Positions 6,634-14,185 of a stretch of DNA of 16,248 nt are shown one piece after another. The notes under the pieces are model-generated. The model had not been told where the DNA came from. It saw only the letters and a list, made by a program, of their open reading frames with translations, and did not search any database. Each line of letters begins with the position of its first letter. Position 1 is the first letter of the stretch. The position numbers and the translations under genes were made by a program. Origin of the DNA: Verrucomicrobiota bacterium (GTDB lineage Bacteria; Verrucomicrobiota; Verrucomicrobiia; Limisphaerales; AV2); contig QHOP01000061.1 in assembly GCA_003219345.1 (NCBI GenBank), positions 1 to 16,248 of the forward strand, read 5' to 3'.

Positions 6634-7140
6634 GTGATCGGGTTTTTGCGATTCGTAGGCGTGGCCAACGCCGCCATCTGGTTTGGGGCGTCGATCTTTT
6701 TCACGTTTTTCGTCGCACCGGCTTTTTTCTCCGAAAAGATGATCCATTTGCTGACCAAGCCTTACGCCGGCGCGGCGGTGCAGCTCCTGCTTGAGCGTTA
6801 TTTCATTTTGTACCTGATTTGCGGAATACTGGCGATGTTCCACCTGGTGGCGGAATGGCTTTACATGGGCAAGCCGTTGCAGCGTTTGACGCTTTGGCTG
6901 CTGCTCGGAATTTTCTGGTTCGGGTTGATTGGAGGCTTCATTATTCAGCCGAAATTACAGGGACTGCATCGCGTGATGTACGGTCCCGGGGTGGCCCAGC
7001 AACAACGCCAGGAGGCGCAGCATTCGTTCGCGCTCTGGCATGGCGCCTCGCAAATATTGAACCTGATGGTCCTCACCGGCATCACGGTTTATCTCTGGCG
7101 CGTGACCACGCCGGGCAGCGGCTATCGGCATCGGGCGTGA
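6634..7140 (+). CDS. DUF4149-like small integral membrane protein
   Basis: 168 residues from GTG 6634. Four hydrophobic segments are visible: about 5-30 (FVGVANAAIWFGASIFFTFF), 55-75, 83-103 and 140-156. Features recalled for the DUF4149/TMEM205-like group are the first helix with a GAxxFFxFxVAPAFF pattern, a KPYAGAAVQ loop, PKLQGLHR after helix 3, and a late FALWHGASQILNLM helix. Function of the group is not established. The start is a GTG with no clear Shine-Dalgarno; no in-frame alternative preserves the first helix. It lies alone between two unrelated plus-strand genes and may have its own promoter. Confidence 0.75.
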   Translation: MIGFLRFVGVANAAIWFGASIFFTFFVAPAFFSEKMIHLLTKPYAGAAVQLLLERYFILYLICGILAMFHLVAEWLYMGKPLQRLTLWLLLGIFWFGLIGGFIIQPKLQGLHRVMYGPGVAQQQRQEAQHSFALWHGASQILNLMVLTGITVYLWRVTTPGSGYRHRA

Positions 7141-7183
7141 GCGAAGCCGGGGATTGGAGCCGGCCGGTTTTCAAAATCGAGGG

Positions 7184-7223
7184 TTGACAAACCGTGTGAC
7201 GTGCAAAAAAAAGTGCGTATAGT
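7184..7223 (+). promoter_or_regulatory. Possible promoter of the PUR-domain gene
   Basis: A good -10 candidate, TATAGT, lies at 7218-7223, 40 bases before ATG 7263. A perfect TTGACA at 7184-7189 is 28 bases upstream, too far for a standard pair. The correctly spaced hexamer at 7195-7200 (TGTGAC) matches poorly. An A8 tract lies between. This gap probably contains the promoter, but the -35 is not settled. Confidence 0.35.
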
Positions 7224-7262
7224 TGTTGGTGGCGGAGTCAGTGGCTGGGTCGAAAGAGCTGT

Positions 7263-7550
7263 ATGATCTCAAACGAGCGTCCATCGCCTTACGGCCAGCG
7301 GTCTTATTCGGCGGCGCCCAAGCCGAGCGCGCCGGAAGAGACGTTGAAGGCGGACAAGATTCAAATTGAGCGAAAAACATTCGTGTTCACTCTCAAGGAG
7401 AATACCCGCGGCCGTTTTTTGCGAATTACCGAGGACGTGAACGGGCGGCGCGACACGATCATCGTTCCCGCGCCGGGGTTGGAAGAATTCAAGAAACTAC
7501 TGGATGAAATGGTGAAGGCTTCCACGGAAATGCCCGCCAAAAGCCAGTAG
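7263..7550 (+). CDS. PUR-domain nucleic-acid-binding protein
   Basis: 95 residues. The core (about 30-85) has the pattern of a single PUR repeat: ERKTFVFTLKENTRGRFLRI, then GRRDTIIVPAPGLEEFKKLLDEM. This corresponds to the four-strand-plus-helix unit of Pur-alpha-like proteins, which in bacteria (Borrelia BpuR, Bacteroidetes DUF3276) bind single-stranded DNA or RNA, usually as dimers. The KENxRGRFLRI strand is the most diagnostic part. The N-terminal 29 residues are polar and probably disordered. ATG 7263 is preceded by a weak AAAGAG. The gene is convergent with rsfS across a 62-bp gap containing a hairpin. The specific target here cannot be read from sequence. Confidence 0.85.
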   Translation: MISNERPSPYGQRSYSAAPKPSAPEETLKADKIQIERKTFVFTLKENTRGRFLRITEDVNGRRDTIIVPAPGLEEFKKLLDEMVKASTEMPAKSQ

Positions 7551-7579
7551 CTCCCCTACCCTTCCTTCACTCCCAGTGA

Positions 7580-7601
7580 CCGAAACCAGTTCTGGTTCCG
7601 G
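7580..7601. terminator. Hairpin between convergent PUR gene and rsfS
   Basis: CCGAAACCAG and CTGGTTCCGG form a stem with one mismatch and a very tight loop. It sits centrally in the 62-bp gap between two converging genes, the expected place for a bidirectional terminator. There is no T run on either side, so rho-independent function is uncertain. Confidence 0.4.
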
Positions 7602-7612
7602 AAGCGAGAAGC

Positions 7613-7987
7613 TCAGTCTTCCAACGGCTTCGCCCGCGCCGCTCTGCGCGCCCGCACTCTGGGCGCGTCGCCCCAAAGACCTTCCAAATCGTAATGCTCG
7701 CGCACGTCGCCCCGCATCACGTGGACAATGACGTCGAAGAAGTCGAGCACGATCCACGCGGTTTGCAGCGTGCCGTCCATGGCGCGCGGACGGACGGCGT
7801 GCTCTTCGCGCAACTGGTCGGTGATTTCATCCACGATGGCGCGCAAGTGCGGCTCGCTGGTGCCGGTGCAGATGACAAAATAGTCCGTAACCGACGACAA
7901 TTCGCGCAGGTCGAGAATGACGATGTTCTCCGCCTTCCTGTTATCGGCCAGTTCCCGACAGAGCAACGCCAATTTCTTCGAATCCAT
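7613..7987 (-). CDS. rsfS: Ribosome silencing factor RsfS
   Basis: 124 residues from ATG 7987. RsfS (Iojap/YbeB family) binds ribosomal protein uL14 on the large subunit and blocks subunit joining, lowering translation under starvation. Typical motifs are AENIVILDLRELSSVTDYFVI near the N-terminus, the CTGTSEPHLRAIVDEI segment, and DGTLQTAWIVLDFFDVIVHVM with REHYDLEGLWGDAP near the end. Length fits the family. The ORF remains open to a TTG at 8020 overlapping the nadD stop, giving a Ser/Pro-rich 11-residue extension. I prefer ATG 7987 because MDSKKLALLCREL matches usual N-termini, though neither start has a good ribosome-binding site. It follows nadD by 29 bases, the common nadD-rsfS operon. 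Confidence 0.95.
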   Translation of the reverse strand: MDSKKLALLCRELADNRKAENIVILDLRELSSVTDYFVICTGTSEPHLRAIVDEITDQLREEHAVRPRAMDGTLQTAWIVLDFFDVIVHVMRGDVREHYDLEGLWGDAPRVRARRAARAKPLED

Positions 7988-8016
7988 TGCCGGTGATGAG
8001 GGTGAGGAAGGCCCGC

Positions 8017-8592
8017 TCAAAGATAAAGACGATTGTTGCGAATTGCCTCGGCGACGGCGGATCCGACCAGCAGTTCGATCGGCAAACCGGCCCTGACCCG
8101 TTCGCGAATTTGGGATGACGAAACGCCCAGAGGAAAGCCGTTCAACGTTTCGCCGCGAAACGGCGTCGGCAGGGGCGCGGCGATCTGGCCGGGGCGCGCG
8201 ATGACGACGAACTCGACCAGTCTGGCCAATCCGTCCGCCTCACGCCATTTGGGCAACTGCGGGACGTGGTCGGCGCCGATGAGATAAAACAACTGCGCGG
8301 CCGGAAAGCGCCGAACATAATCGCGGACTGTGTCAACCGTGTAGGAGACGCCGCCGCGCTCGAGTTCCTGGTCGTCGATCTCGCAATCGGTTTGGCCGGC
8401 CAACGCCAGTCGCAGCATTTGCAACCGCGCTTCCGCGGGGGCCAGCACCCGGCCCGGTTTGAACGGCGATTGCGCAGCGGGAATAAAAAACAAGCGAGAG
8501 AGCTGGAGTTCCTCCCGCGCCGCCTGCGCCACGAGCAAATGGCCGAGGTGAACCGGATTGAACGACCCGCCGAATAAACCGATGCGTTGCAC
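8017..8592 (-). CDS. nadD: Nicotinate-nucleotide adenylyltransferase NadD
   Basis: 191 residues. NadD joins nicotinate mononucleotide with ATP to make deamido-NAD, the penultimate step of NAD synthesis. Diagnostic motifs are the nucleotidyltransferase signature GGSFNPVHLGH (8-18), LIGADHVPQLPKW (104-115) and the C-terminal SSSQIRERV (158-166), corresponding to the ISSTxIR box. The start is GTG 8592. Immediately upstream the message reads TTCCTCC, which resembles the anti-Shine-Dalgarno rather than a ribosome-binding site, so initiation must rely on something else or the promoter lies very close. It is the first gene of a leftward pair with rsfS, and follows the broken cstA across a 56-bp gap containing a heptad repeat. 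Confidence 0.96.
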   Translation of the reverse strand: MQRIGLFGGSFNPVHLGHLLVAQAAREELQLSRLFFIPAAQSPFKPGRVLAPAEARLQMLRLALAGQTDCEIDDQELERGGVSYTVDTVRDYVRRFPAAQLFYLIGADHVPQLPKWREADGLARLVEFVVIARPGQIAAPLPTPFRGETLNGFPLGVSSSQIRERVRAGLPIELLVGSAVAEAIRNNRLYL

Positions 8593-8603
8593 GGAGGAAT
8601 TCT

Positions 8604-8631
8604 AGATTTTCGATTTCCGATTTGCGATTGG
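8604..8631. repeat. Short heptad repeat (CGATTTC type) between cstA and nadD
   Basis: Four consecutive 7-bp units (AGATTTT, CGATTTC, CGATTTG, CGATTGG) occupy half of the 56-bp gap upstream of nadD. This is another instance of the period-7 intergenic tracts seen in this window, with a different unit sequence. Confidence 0.6.
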
Positions 8632-8648
8632 AATTGCGCGGGTTCGTT

Positions 8649-10871
8649 TCAACAACACCGGTTTATGCCTTTAAACCGTTTTTCGAGCGTCTCAACGTAG
8701 AGTTGTTCCCTGCTTGGCGGACTCGAGGACCGCTCTTCGCCCGGCAAATTGATCTTTTGATGCCGGGACGACGCGCAGTCGCAGAGGGCCGCGCTCCGCT
8801 GCGCCCGTTCCAACGCCGCTTCGCCGGACAACTCTTTGCCCAGCGCAAACGCAAGCGCGATCAGGCTGAACAGACGCAGCGGCTTGCCTTCCGCCACGGC
8901 GTAGTCGGGCAGCCAGACCGGATCGGACTCGCGCAACGTCGCCAGCCGTTTACGCGCGAGCAAAAGAATCCATTCGCGGACGCTGATCGCGACGAAGAGC
9001 ACGACCAGAACGAGAAACATGCCGGCCACGAAGGCGTCCAGCCGGTTGTTAAAAAGCAGCCGGTTATTGGACTCCAGAGCTCTCTGAGCTGCCGCCATGG
9101 CATCATCGGTTTTGAGCGAGCCTGGGGCCGGGTAAGCTTCCGCAATTTTTCCGGAGTAAACTTGTGCCGCCGCCAGGAACCCGATTCTGGGATCGGGGTC
9201 AAAAATTTTCTGCGCGCCAGCGGTCATCGTCACGGCCAGCAACCAGACGAGTGGAACGAGCGTTACCAGCGAAAACGCGGGCGAACAGCGCGACGGCAGC
9301 GAGGAGTTGGTTGGCGATACCAAACAACGGCCAGAGTGAATTGATGCCGCCGAGCGGGTCGCGCACGCCTTGAATCAGGAAATATCCCCACCCCGCCACG
9401 ATCAGGCCGCTGGCGAGGACATTTGCTCTCGAGTCTTTCACTTCGCCCAACGGTCTCCAGACGTTGCCCAGAACATCTTGCAACAGATAACGCCCGACAC
9501 GCGTGCCGGCGTCGAGGGTCGTGAGGATGAACAACGCCTCGAACATGATCGCGAAATGATACCAGAGATCGAGCCAGCGATTGCCGACCGCGTGGTGAAA
9601 AATCTGCGCCATGCCGACCGCCAAAGTGGCCGCTCCGCCGGTCCGGCCGAACAGGGTCTTCTCGCCGATGGAGTCGGCAAGTTGATTCATCTGCCCGACC
9701 GTGACCGGAAAACCGAGCGCGGTGACCTTCGCTGCGGTTTCCTCCGGCGCGCCTTTAATGTTCATGCTCAGGTAAACCCCGGGTTCGAGCGAGCAGGCCG
9801 CGATCAAGGCCATGATCGCTACGAGTGATTCGAGGCACATCGCGCCGTAGCCGATCGAGCGGGCGTAACTTTCGCGCGTGATGATTTTGGGCGTCGTGCC
9901 GCTGGCGATCAAGGTGTGGAAGCCGGAGATCGCGCCACAGGCGATGGTGATAAAACAGAACGGAAACAGTTTGCCGGCCACAACCGGCCCGGAACCGTCA
10001 ATGAAGCGGCTGACCGCGGGAAATTTCAACGCGGGCAAAACCAGAAATACGCCCAGCGCCAGAGCGAAGATGGTGCCGAGCTTCATGAAATAATCACCCA
10101 CGCAATGTTGATATCCTTGAGCGAAAAGAGCGTCGCCAGATTCGCGTGACCATGCACGTATTGTCCGCCCCAGACCGCGAGCAGCAGGAGCGCGACGCCG
10201 ATCACCGACCCCTCCATCACTTTGCCCACCCGCCCCCAGCGGAGGTAACCGCCCATGAACATCGCGATAGGAATCGTCGCGCCGACCGTGAACACGCCCC
10301 AGGGACTGTCCGCCAGCGCTTTCACAACCACCAGCGCCAGCACAGCCAGCAAAATGATCATAATGGCGAGAATCGCCACGATGGCGATGATCCCGGCAGT
10401 GGTGTTGAGTTCCTCCTTCACCATTTGCGCGAGCGATTTCCCGTTGCGACGCATCGAGCAAAACAGGATGACGAAATCCTGCACGGCGCCGCCGAGCACC
10501 ACACCCATCAGAACCCAGAGCGCGCCGGGCAGATAACCGAATTGCGCGGCCAGCACCGGACCGACGAGCGGGCCCGGTCCGGAAATCGCCGCGAAGTGAT
10601 GCCCGAAGACAATCCACTTGTTCGTCTTCACGAAATCTTTGCCATCATCGTGGACTTCGCACGGCGTGGCGCGTCGGTCGTTGAGCGCGAGAATCCGGGC
10701 GGCGATCCACTTGGAATAAAAGCGGTAGCCGATAGCGTAAGAGCAGAGCGCGGCGATGAGGATGTAAACCGAGTTGACCGCTTCGCCCCGGCGGGTGGCC
10801 AGGACGACGTAAGCCCACGCTCCGAGCAGCGCGATCACCAGCCAGATGAGATTTTTGACGGATTTGTTCAT
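8649..10871 (-). pseudogene. cstA: Carbon starvation protein A (CstA), two out-of-frame deletions
   Basis: CstA is a polytopic membrane transporter for peptides or pyruvate, used in carbon starvation. Three fragments in different frames together cover the family. The N-terminal one (10871 to 10083, ATG 10871) contains FGHHFAAISGPGPLVGPVLA. The central one (about 10100 to 9280) contains SGFHTLIASGTTPK and HHAVGNRWLDLWYHFAIMFE. The C-terminal one (about 9275 to 8649) contains VTLVPLVWLLAVTMTAG and further helices. At both joins conserved residues are missing as well as the frame: around 10085-10100 the segment YGFxASVLPVWLLLAPRD expected between AWV and FMKLGTIF is gone, and around 9275-9290 about ten residues between AAVAL and VTLVPL are gone. 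These are therefore deletions of roughly 60-70 and 30 bases, not single-base errors. The last 50 residues are a Cys-containing tail (CDCASSRH, ending NRCC). Confidence 0.88.
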
Positions 10872-11011
10872 CGAACGCTGTTTCTACCGGACAGGCCAGC
10901 GATGGATTGTTCGGATGCTATGAGTTCTCGCGCGCAGGTTCAACCTTCAAAGGCGCGCAAAAAGGGGCCTGGTGGCGCAACTCGGCACCACCACCAAGCC
11001 GCTGATCGATT

Positions 11012-11135
11012 CCCTCTCCCCACGACGGAGGAGTGGGGAGAGGGTAAGGGAGAGGGGATTCCAATTAGCTGCGCCCATTCGATGGAAGGTGCCCCTCTCC
11101 CCGGCCCTCCCCGCTGGTGCCTCGCAGGGAGAGGG
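11012..11135. repeat. C-rich/G-rich double-hairpin repeat
   Basis: CCCTCTCCCCAC (11012-11023) and GTGGGGAGAGGG (11033-11044) form a perfect 12-bp stem with a 9-base loop. A second pair, CCCTCTCCC (11093-11101) and GGGAGAGGG (11127-11135), lies 50 bases on, and a further AGGGAGAGGGG copy is at 11047-11057. The layout resembles the dispersed REP-like elements of this type in GC-rich genomes. It sits between divergent genes, so it is not placed as a terminator. No transposase or clear terminal repeats are seen. Confidence 0.6.
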
Positions 11136-11272
11136 AGCGGGGGGCCTTTCACAATGGTGGTAGTATCCAGATGCGCCTGGGCGCCTGGTTGCCGTGAAAT
11201 TAACCGTTTGCATTCGGGTCCGACTGTGATAGAAGTCCGGTCCTGCCGTGTCAGCGGTGAGGGAAGCACCAG

Positions 11273-11304
11273 TTTAACGCTTCAACGATTTAACCGTTTA
11301 ACGA
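11273..11304. repeat. Period-8 TTTAACGN repeat upstream of the small basic protein
   Basis: Four 8-bp units (TTTAACGC, TTCAACGA, TTTAACCG, TTTAACGA) end five bases before the ATG at 11309. They take the place where a ribosome-binding site should be, and no Shine-Dalgarno is present. It may be part of the 5' leader or a dispersed repeat. Confidence 0.55.
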
Positions 11305-11308
11305 ATCT

Positions 11309-11464
11309 ATGTCACAGCATTCCAGTCTCCGCGCCGTCGGCACGACCGGCGCCAAGCGCAATGTGCTCAAGCGTTTTGAGCGAGTCGCCCTGCTCAAAAA
11401 GCGCGGCCAATGGAACGACGGCGACCGTGTCTCCGGCCTGCGCAAAACCAAGCCGGAAACCTGA
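11309..11464 (+). CDS. PVC-type small basic protein
   Basis: 51 residues, rich in Lys and Arg. It starts MSQHSSLRAVGTTGAKRNVL and continues KRFERVALLKKRGQWNDGD, ending with GLRKTKPET. The pattern SLR...RNVLKRFERVxLLKKRGxW..GD.V.GL.KTK matches, from memory, the 'small basic protein' family (TIGR04137-like) restricted to Planctomycetes, Verrucomicrobia and Chlamydiae. Its role is not established; size and charge suggest RNA or ribosome association, which is inference. The ATG is preceded by the period-8 repeat rather than a ribosome-binding site. The pseudouridine synthase gene follows 88 bases downstream, also an RNA-related function. This is the strongest marker in the window for the PVC assignment. 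Confidence 0.88.
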   Translation: MSQHSSLRAVGTTGAKRNVLKRFERVALLKKRGQWNDGDRVSGLRKTKPET

Positions 11465-11470
11465 TTCGAT

Positions 11471-11552
11471 TGCGGAATGCGAAGTGCGGCGTGCCGAGTG
11501 AACCGGCGCAACGCGCTGGCAGTTCATTCCGCACTCCGCATTCCGCACTGAG
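11471..11552. repeat. Heptad inverted repeat forming a hairpin up to the rluB start codon
   Basis: The left arm is heptads TGCGGAA, TGCGAAG, TGCGGCG, TGCCGAG (11471-11498). The right arm is the complementary heptads CATTCCG, CACTCCG, CATTCCG (11525-11545), ending directly before ATG 11553. The arms pair over more than 20 bases with few mismatches and one heptad of slippage. It lies 6 bases after the stop of the small basic protein gene, so it can act as terminator for that gene or limit ribosome access to the next. Confidence 0.75.
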
Positions 11553-12296
11553 ATGGTTCGACTACAAAAATTTCTCGCCGATGCGGGCGTGGCCTCACGG
11601 CGCGCCGGTGAACAAATCATCCTGGCCGGGCGGGTCGAGGTCAACGGGCACGTCGTCCAGGTGCTGGGAACGAAGATCGACCCGACCCGCGACCGCGTCA
11701 CCGTTGACGGCGTGCCGGTCAAACCCAGGCGCAAACTCTACGTCGCCGTCAACAAGCCACGTGGTTACATTTGTTCGCGGCACGACCGGGCGAAGCGCCG
11801 CGCGGTCGGCGACTTGTTGCCCAAAGAGTGGGACAACCTTTACCCGGTTGGCCGGCTCGACTACGAGAGCGAAGGTTTGATTTTCCTCACCAACGACGGG
11901 GAATTTTGTCTGCAATTGACGCATCCGCGTTACGGCGTCCGGAAAAAATATCTGGCCACCGTCGAAGGGCGGGTCGAGCCGAAAGTCCTGGGCGAATTGA
12001 TCCGCGGCGTGGTTCACGAAGGCGAAAGGCTGAAAGCGGAGAAGGCCCGGCTGCTAAACGCGAACAATTCCCACAGCGTGGTCGAGGTGGAGCTGGCGGA
12101 AGGCAAAAACCGCGAGGTGCGGCGGTTGTTCGAGTCGCAAGGGCTGACGGTATCCCATCTCCGCCGCACGCAAATTGGTCGCCTCAAACTGGCCGACCTG
12201 CCCGTGGGCAAGTGGCGAACCTTGACGGAGTCGGAAATAAAAACTTTACTGTCGAACAGCAGCCGGCCCGGGCGTGTCGGATCTCACGAGCATTGA
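11553..12296 (+). CDS. rluB: 23S rRNA-type pseudouridine synthase (RsuA/RluB family)
   Basis: 247 residues. The enzyme isomerises a specific uridine in rRNA to pseudouridine. An S4 RNA-binding domain (about 2-50, RLQKFLADAGVASRRAGEQI) precedes the catalytic domain, which has NKPRGYICS (67-75) and the active-site motif VGRLDYESEGL with catalytic Asp103. The C-terminal LAEGKNREVRRLFES segment is typical. Length and the presence of the full RsuA-type core favour RluB, but RsuA/RluE/RluF cannot be excluded from sequence alone. No Shine-Dalgarno is visible; the heptad hairpin ends at the start codon. The next gene starts 35 bases downstream, possibly co-transcribed. Confidence 0.92.
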   Translation: MVRLQKFLADAGVASRRAGEQIILAGRVEVNGHVVQVLGTKIDPTRDRVTVDGVPVKPRRKLYVAVNKPRGYICSRHDRAKRRAVGDLLPKEWDNLYPVGRLDYESEGLIFLTNDGEFCLQLTHPRYGVRKKYLATVEGRVEPKVLGELIRGVVHEGERLKAEKARLLNANNSHSVVEVELAEGKNREVRRLFESQGLTVSHLRRTQIGRLKLADLPVGKWRTLTESEIKTLLSNSSRPGRVGSHEH

Positions 12297-12331
12297 CAGG
12301 ACCGGCGATAAAACTTCTACTCCTGAACGCT

Positions 12332-13258
12332 ATGAAGACAAATCAACGATGGGCCTGGACGGCGGTTATCGCGGTCGGGCTGGTGTTTTTGACCGTCCGG
12401 GCCGAAGAAGCCGCCGTCGTAAAAAGAGACCGGGTCAACTTGCGCGCGCAGGCCTCGGCGACGAGCGAAGTCATCACGCAATTGAAGAAGGGCGAAACGG
12501 TCACTGTGCTGGAGGAAGTCAGCGCCAGGAAACACAAGCGGGGTGAGCCCGCCAAATGGGCGAAGATTCAACTGCCCCCTAACACGCCGGTCTGGGCTTA
12601 CGGGCCTTACATCGAGACGACGAATCACACCGTGAACATCAAGCGCCTCAATCTCCGGGCCGGACCCGGCGAAAATTTCAGTGTCATCGGACGGCTTGAT
12701 CGCGGCACCGAGGTCAAAGAAATCCGGACGGAAGGCAACTGGATGGAGATCGAGGCGCCGGCCAACGCGTATGCCTTCGTGGCCGCGGACATGCTGGAAA
12801 AGTCAGGCATCGCGCCCGCGCCAGCGACAACTGAATTAGCGGCGAACGCAAACCCGGGCGCGGCGCCCGACCGCCCGCCAACGAGGGTTGAAACCGTCAA
12901 ACCGGAGCCCAATACAACACCCGTCATCGACACGACTCCCGCTCCCACGCCGGCACAGCCGGTGACGACCGCGCCGCAACCTGCGCCGGCAGCGCCAGCG
13001 GACACGCCGCCGCCCAAACGGATCGTCACCCGGGAAGGCACGGTTGTTTATTCCCGCAGCATTCAGGCCCCGACCTCGTATGCGCTGGAAAACCGGGAGA
13101 GCCACCGAATCGTCAATTTCCTTCACAGCGAAAGCGATGACATCAGCCTCAAGAAATTCGCCGGCAAAAAAGTCATCGTCACCGGTGAAGAACTCATCGA
13201 CCAACGCTGGACCAACACGCCCATCATCGAAGCCGAATCGGTTCAGGTGGTTCCCTGA
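12332..13258 (+). CDS. Secreted protein with two bacterial SH3 domains
   Basis: 308 residues from ATG 12332. A signal peptide is visible (KTNQRW, hydrophobic 8-21, likely cleavage after VRA near residue 24). Two SH3b domains follow (about 29-95 and 102-156), each with the RVNLRAQAS or RLNLRAGPG strand seen in cell-wall or peptide-binding SH3b modules. A Pro/Ala/Thr-rich linker (160-240) leads to a C-terminal domain (245-308, REGTVVYSRSIQAPTSYALE to the end) that I do not recognise but which looks like a small beta-rich fold. It is probably periplasmic or surface-bound; the ligand is unknown. The frame stays open far upstream within rluB, but the signal peptide fixes this ATG. The stop overlaps the folD start (TGATG). 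Confidence 0.88.
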   Translation: MKTNQRWAWTAVIAVGLVFLTVRAEEAAVVKRDRVNLRAQASATSEVITQLKKGETVTVLEEVSARKHKRGEPAKWAKIQLPPNTPVWAYGPYIETTNHTVNIKRLNLRAGPGENFSVIGRLDRGTEVKEIRTEGNWMEIEAPANAYAFVAADMLEKSGIAPAPATTELAANANPGAAPDRPPTRVETVKPEPNTTPVIDTTPAPTPAQPVTTAPQPAPAAPADTPPPKRIVTREGTVVYSRSIQAPTSYALENRESHRIVNFLHSESDDISLKKFAGKKVIVTGEELIDQRWTNTPIIEAESVQVVP

Positions 13259-14148
13259 TGCCGGTGGCAAATCTCATTGACGGGCGTGCCGTTGCCGAAC
13301 AAATTCACGCCGGGACTTCCCAACGCATTGCGTTTCTGAAGCAGCGCGGTGTGCAGCCGGGCCTGGCTTTCGTTCGGGTCGGCGATGACCCAGCTTCGCA
13401 GGTTTACGTGGGCATGAAGGAGCGGATGAGCGCGCGTCTCGCCATCGCTTCGGTCACGCACCTCCTGCCGGAGGCCACTTCTGAAAGAGATTTGCTGAAG
13501 CTCATCGCGCAGCTCAATGCCGACTCGAAGATTCATGGCATCCTGGTGCAGGCGCCTCTGCCGCGTCATCTCGATCAGGCCAATTTGCACACGGCGGTTT
13601 TGCCGCAAAAGGACGTGGACGGTTTCCACCCGGTCAACGTCGGCAAGCTGATGCTCGGCGACACCACCGGATTTGTCCCTTGCACACCGGCAGGCGTGCA
13701 GGAACTGCTCATCCGTTCCGAGGTGAAAATCGAAGGCGCGCAAGTCGTCGTGCTGGGTCGCGGGAACATCGTCGGCAAACCGATGGCCGCCATTCTGATT
13801 CAAAAAGCCAGACACGCCAACGCGACGGTCACACTTTGCCATTCGCACACGCGCGACATCGCCGCGCATTGCCGGCGGGCCGACATTTTGATCGCGGCAC
13901 TGGGCGTCGCCGAATTTGTCAAGGCTGACATGGTCAAGCCGGGCGCGGTCGTGATTGATGTGGGCGTCAACCGCGTCAAGGATGCGAACGCCAAAGGCGG
14001 CTCGCGCCTGGTCGGTGACGTGGATTTTGCGCGGGTTCAACCGGTCGCTGGCAGGATCACTCCCAATCCGGGCGGAGTGGGACCGATGACCATCGCGATG
14101 CTGATGCAGAACACGGTTCGCGCTGCGGAACTGGCGGTTGGCAAATGA
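13258..14148 (+). CDS. folD: Bifunctional methylene-THF dehydrogenase/cyclohydrolase FolD
   Basis: 296 residues. FolD oxidises 5,10-methylene-tetrahydrofolate with NADP and hydrolyses the product to 10-formyl-THF, feeding purine and formyl-Met synthesis. The catalytic site DDPASQVYVGMKERM has Tyr50 and the essential Lys54; the second Lys of the usual KxK is Arg56. GILVQAPLPRHLD, DVDGFHPVN, CTPAGV and PNPGGVGPMTIAMLM are standard family motifs. The nucleotide-binding loop reads GRGNIVGKP rather than the commoner GRSxIVGxP. The start codon overlaps the stop of the SH3-domain gene by one base, which suggests translational coupling although the two products act in different compartments. Confidence 0.97.
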   Translation: MPVANLIDGRAVAEQIHAGTSQRIAFLKQRGVQPGLAFVRVGDDPASQVYVGMKERMSARLAIASVTHLLPEATSERDLLKLIAQLNADSKIHGILVQAPLPRHLDQANLHTAVLPQKDVDGFHPVNVGKLMLGDTTGFVPCTPAGVQELLIRSEVKIEGAQVVVLGRGNIVGKPMAAILIQKARHANATVTLCHSHTRDIAAHCRRADILIAALGVAEFVKADMVKPGAVVIDVGVNRVKDANAKGGSRLVGDVDFARVQPVAGRITPNPGGVGPMTIAMLMQNTVRAAELAVGK

Positions 14149-14185
14149 ACTTCAGAACCTGGCCCGGAACCGATTTAAACGAATC

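Larger units (their letters stand above)
10872..11308. other. 437-bp gap without a gene, repeat-rich
   Basis: No convincing gene is seen on either strand; open frames here are extensions of antisense cstA frames or repeat read-through. The stretch contains the C-rich/G-rich hairpin element (11012-11135), a period-8 tract (11273-11304) and, between them (11160-11270), presumably the promoter of the small basic protein gene, for which I cannot identify a clear -35/-10 pair. The cstA promoter should lie just right of 10871 on the minus strand. Confidence 0.6.

Noticed and set aside
8622..9344. 240-codon plus-strand ORF
   Set aside because: Antisense of the cstA C-terminal fragment, Arg/Gln-rich, no family pattern.
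10146..11501. 451-codon plus-strand ORF
   Set aside because: Antisense of the cstA N-terminal region running through the repeat-rich gap and the small basic protein gene in another frame; His/Arg-rich with no domain.
12293..12321. TTGACA (12293-12298) as promoter of the SH3-domain gene
   Set aside because: No acceptable -10 at 16-18 bases; the correctly spaced hexamer is TCTACT. It overlaps the rluB stop and is likely chance.
13243..14040. 265-codon minus-strand ORF
   Set aside because: Antisense shadow of folD.
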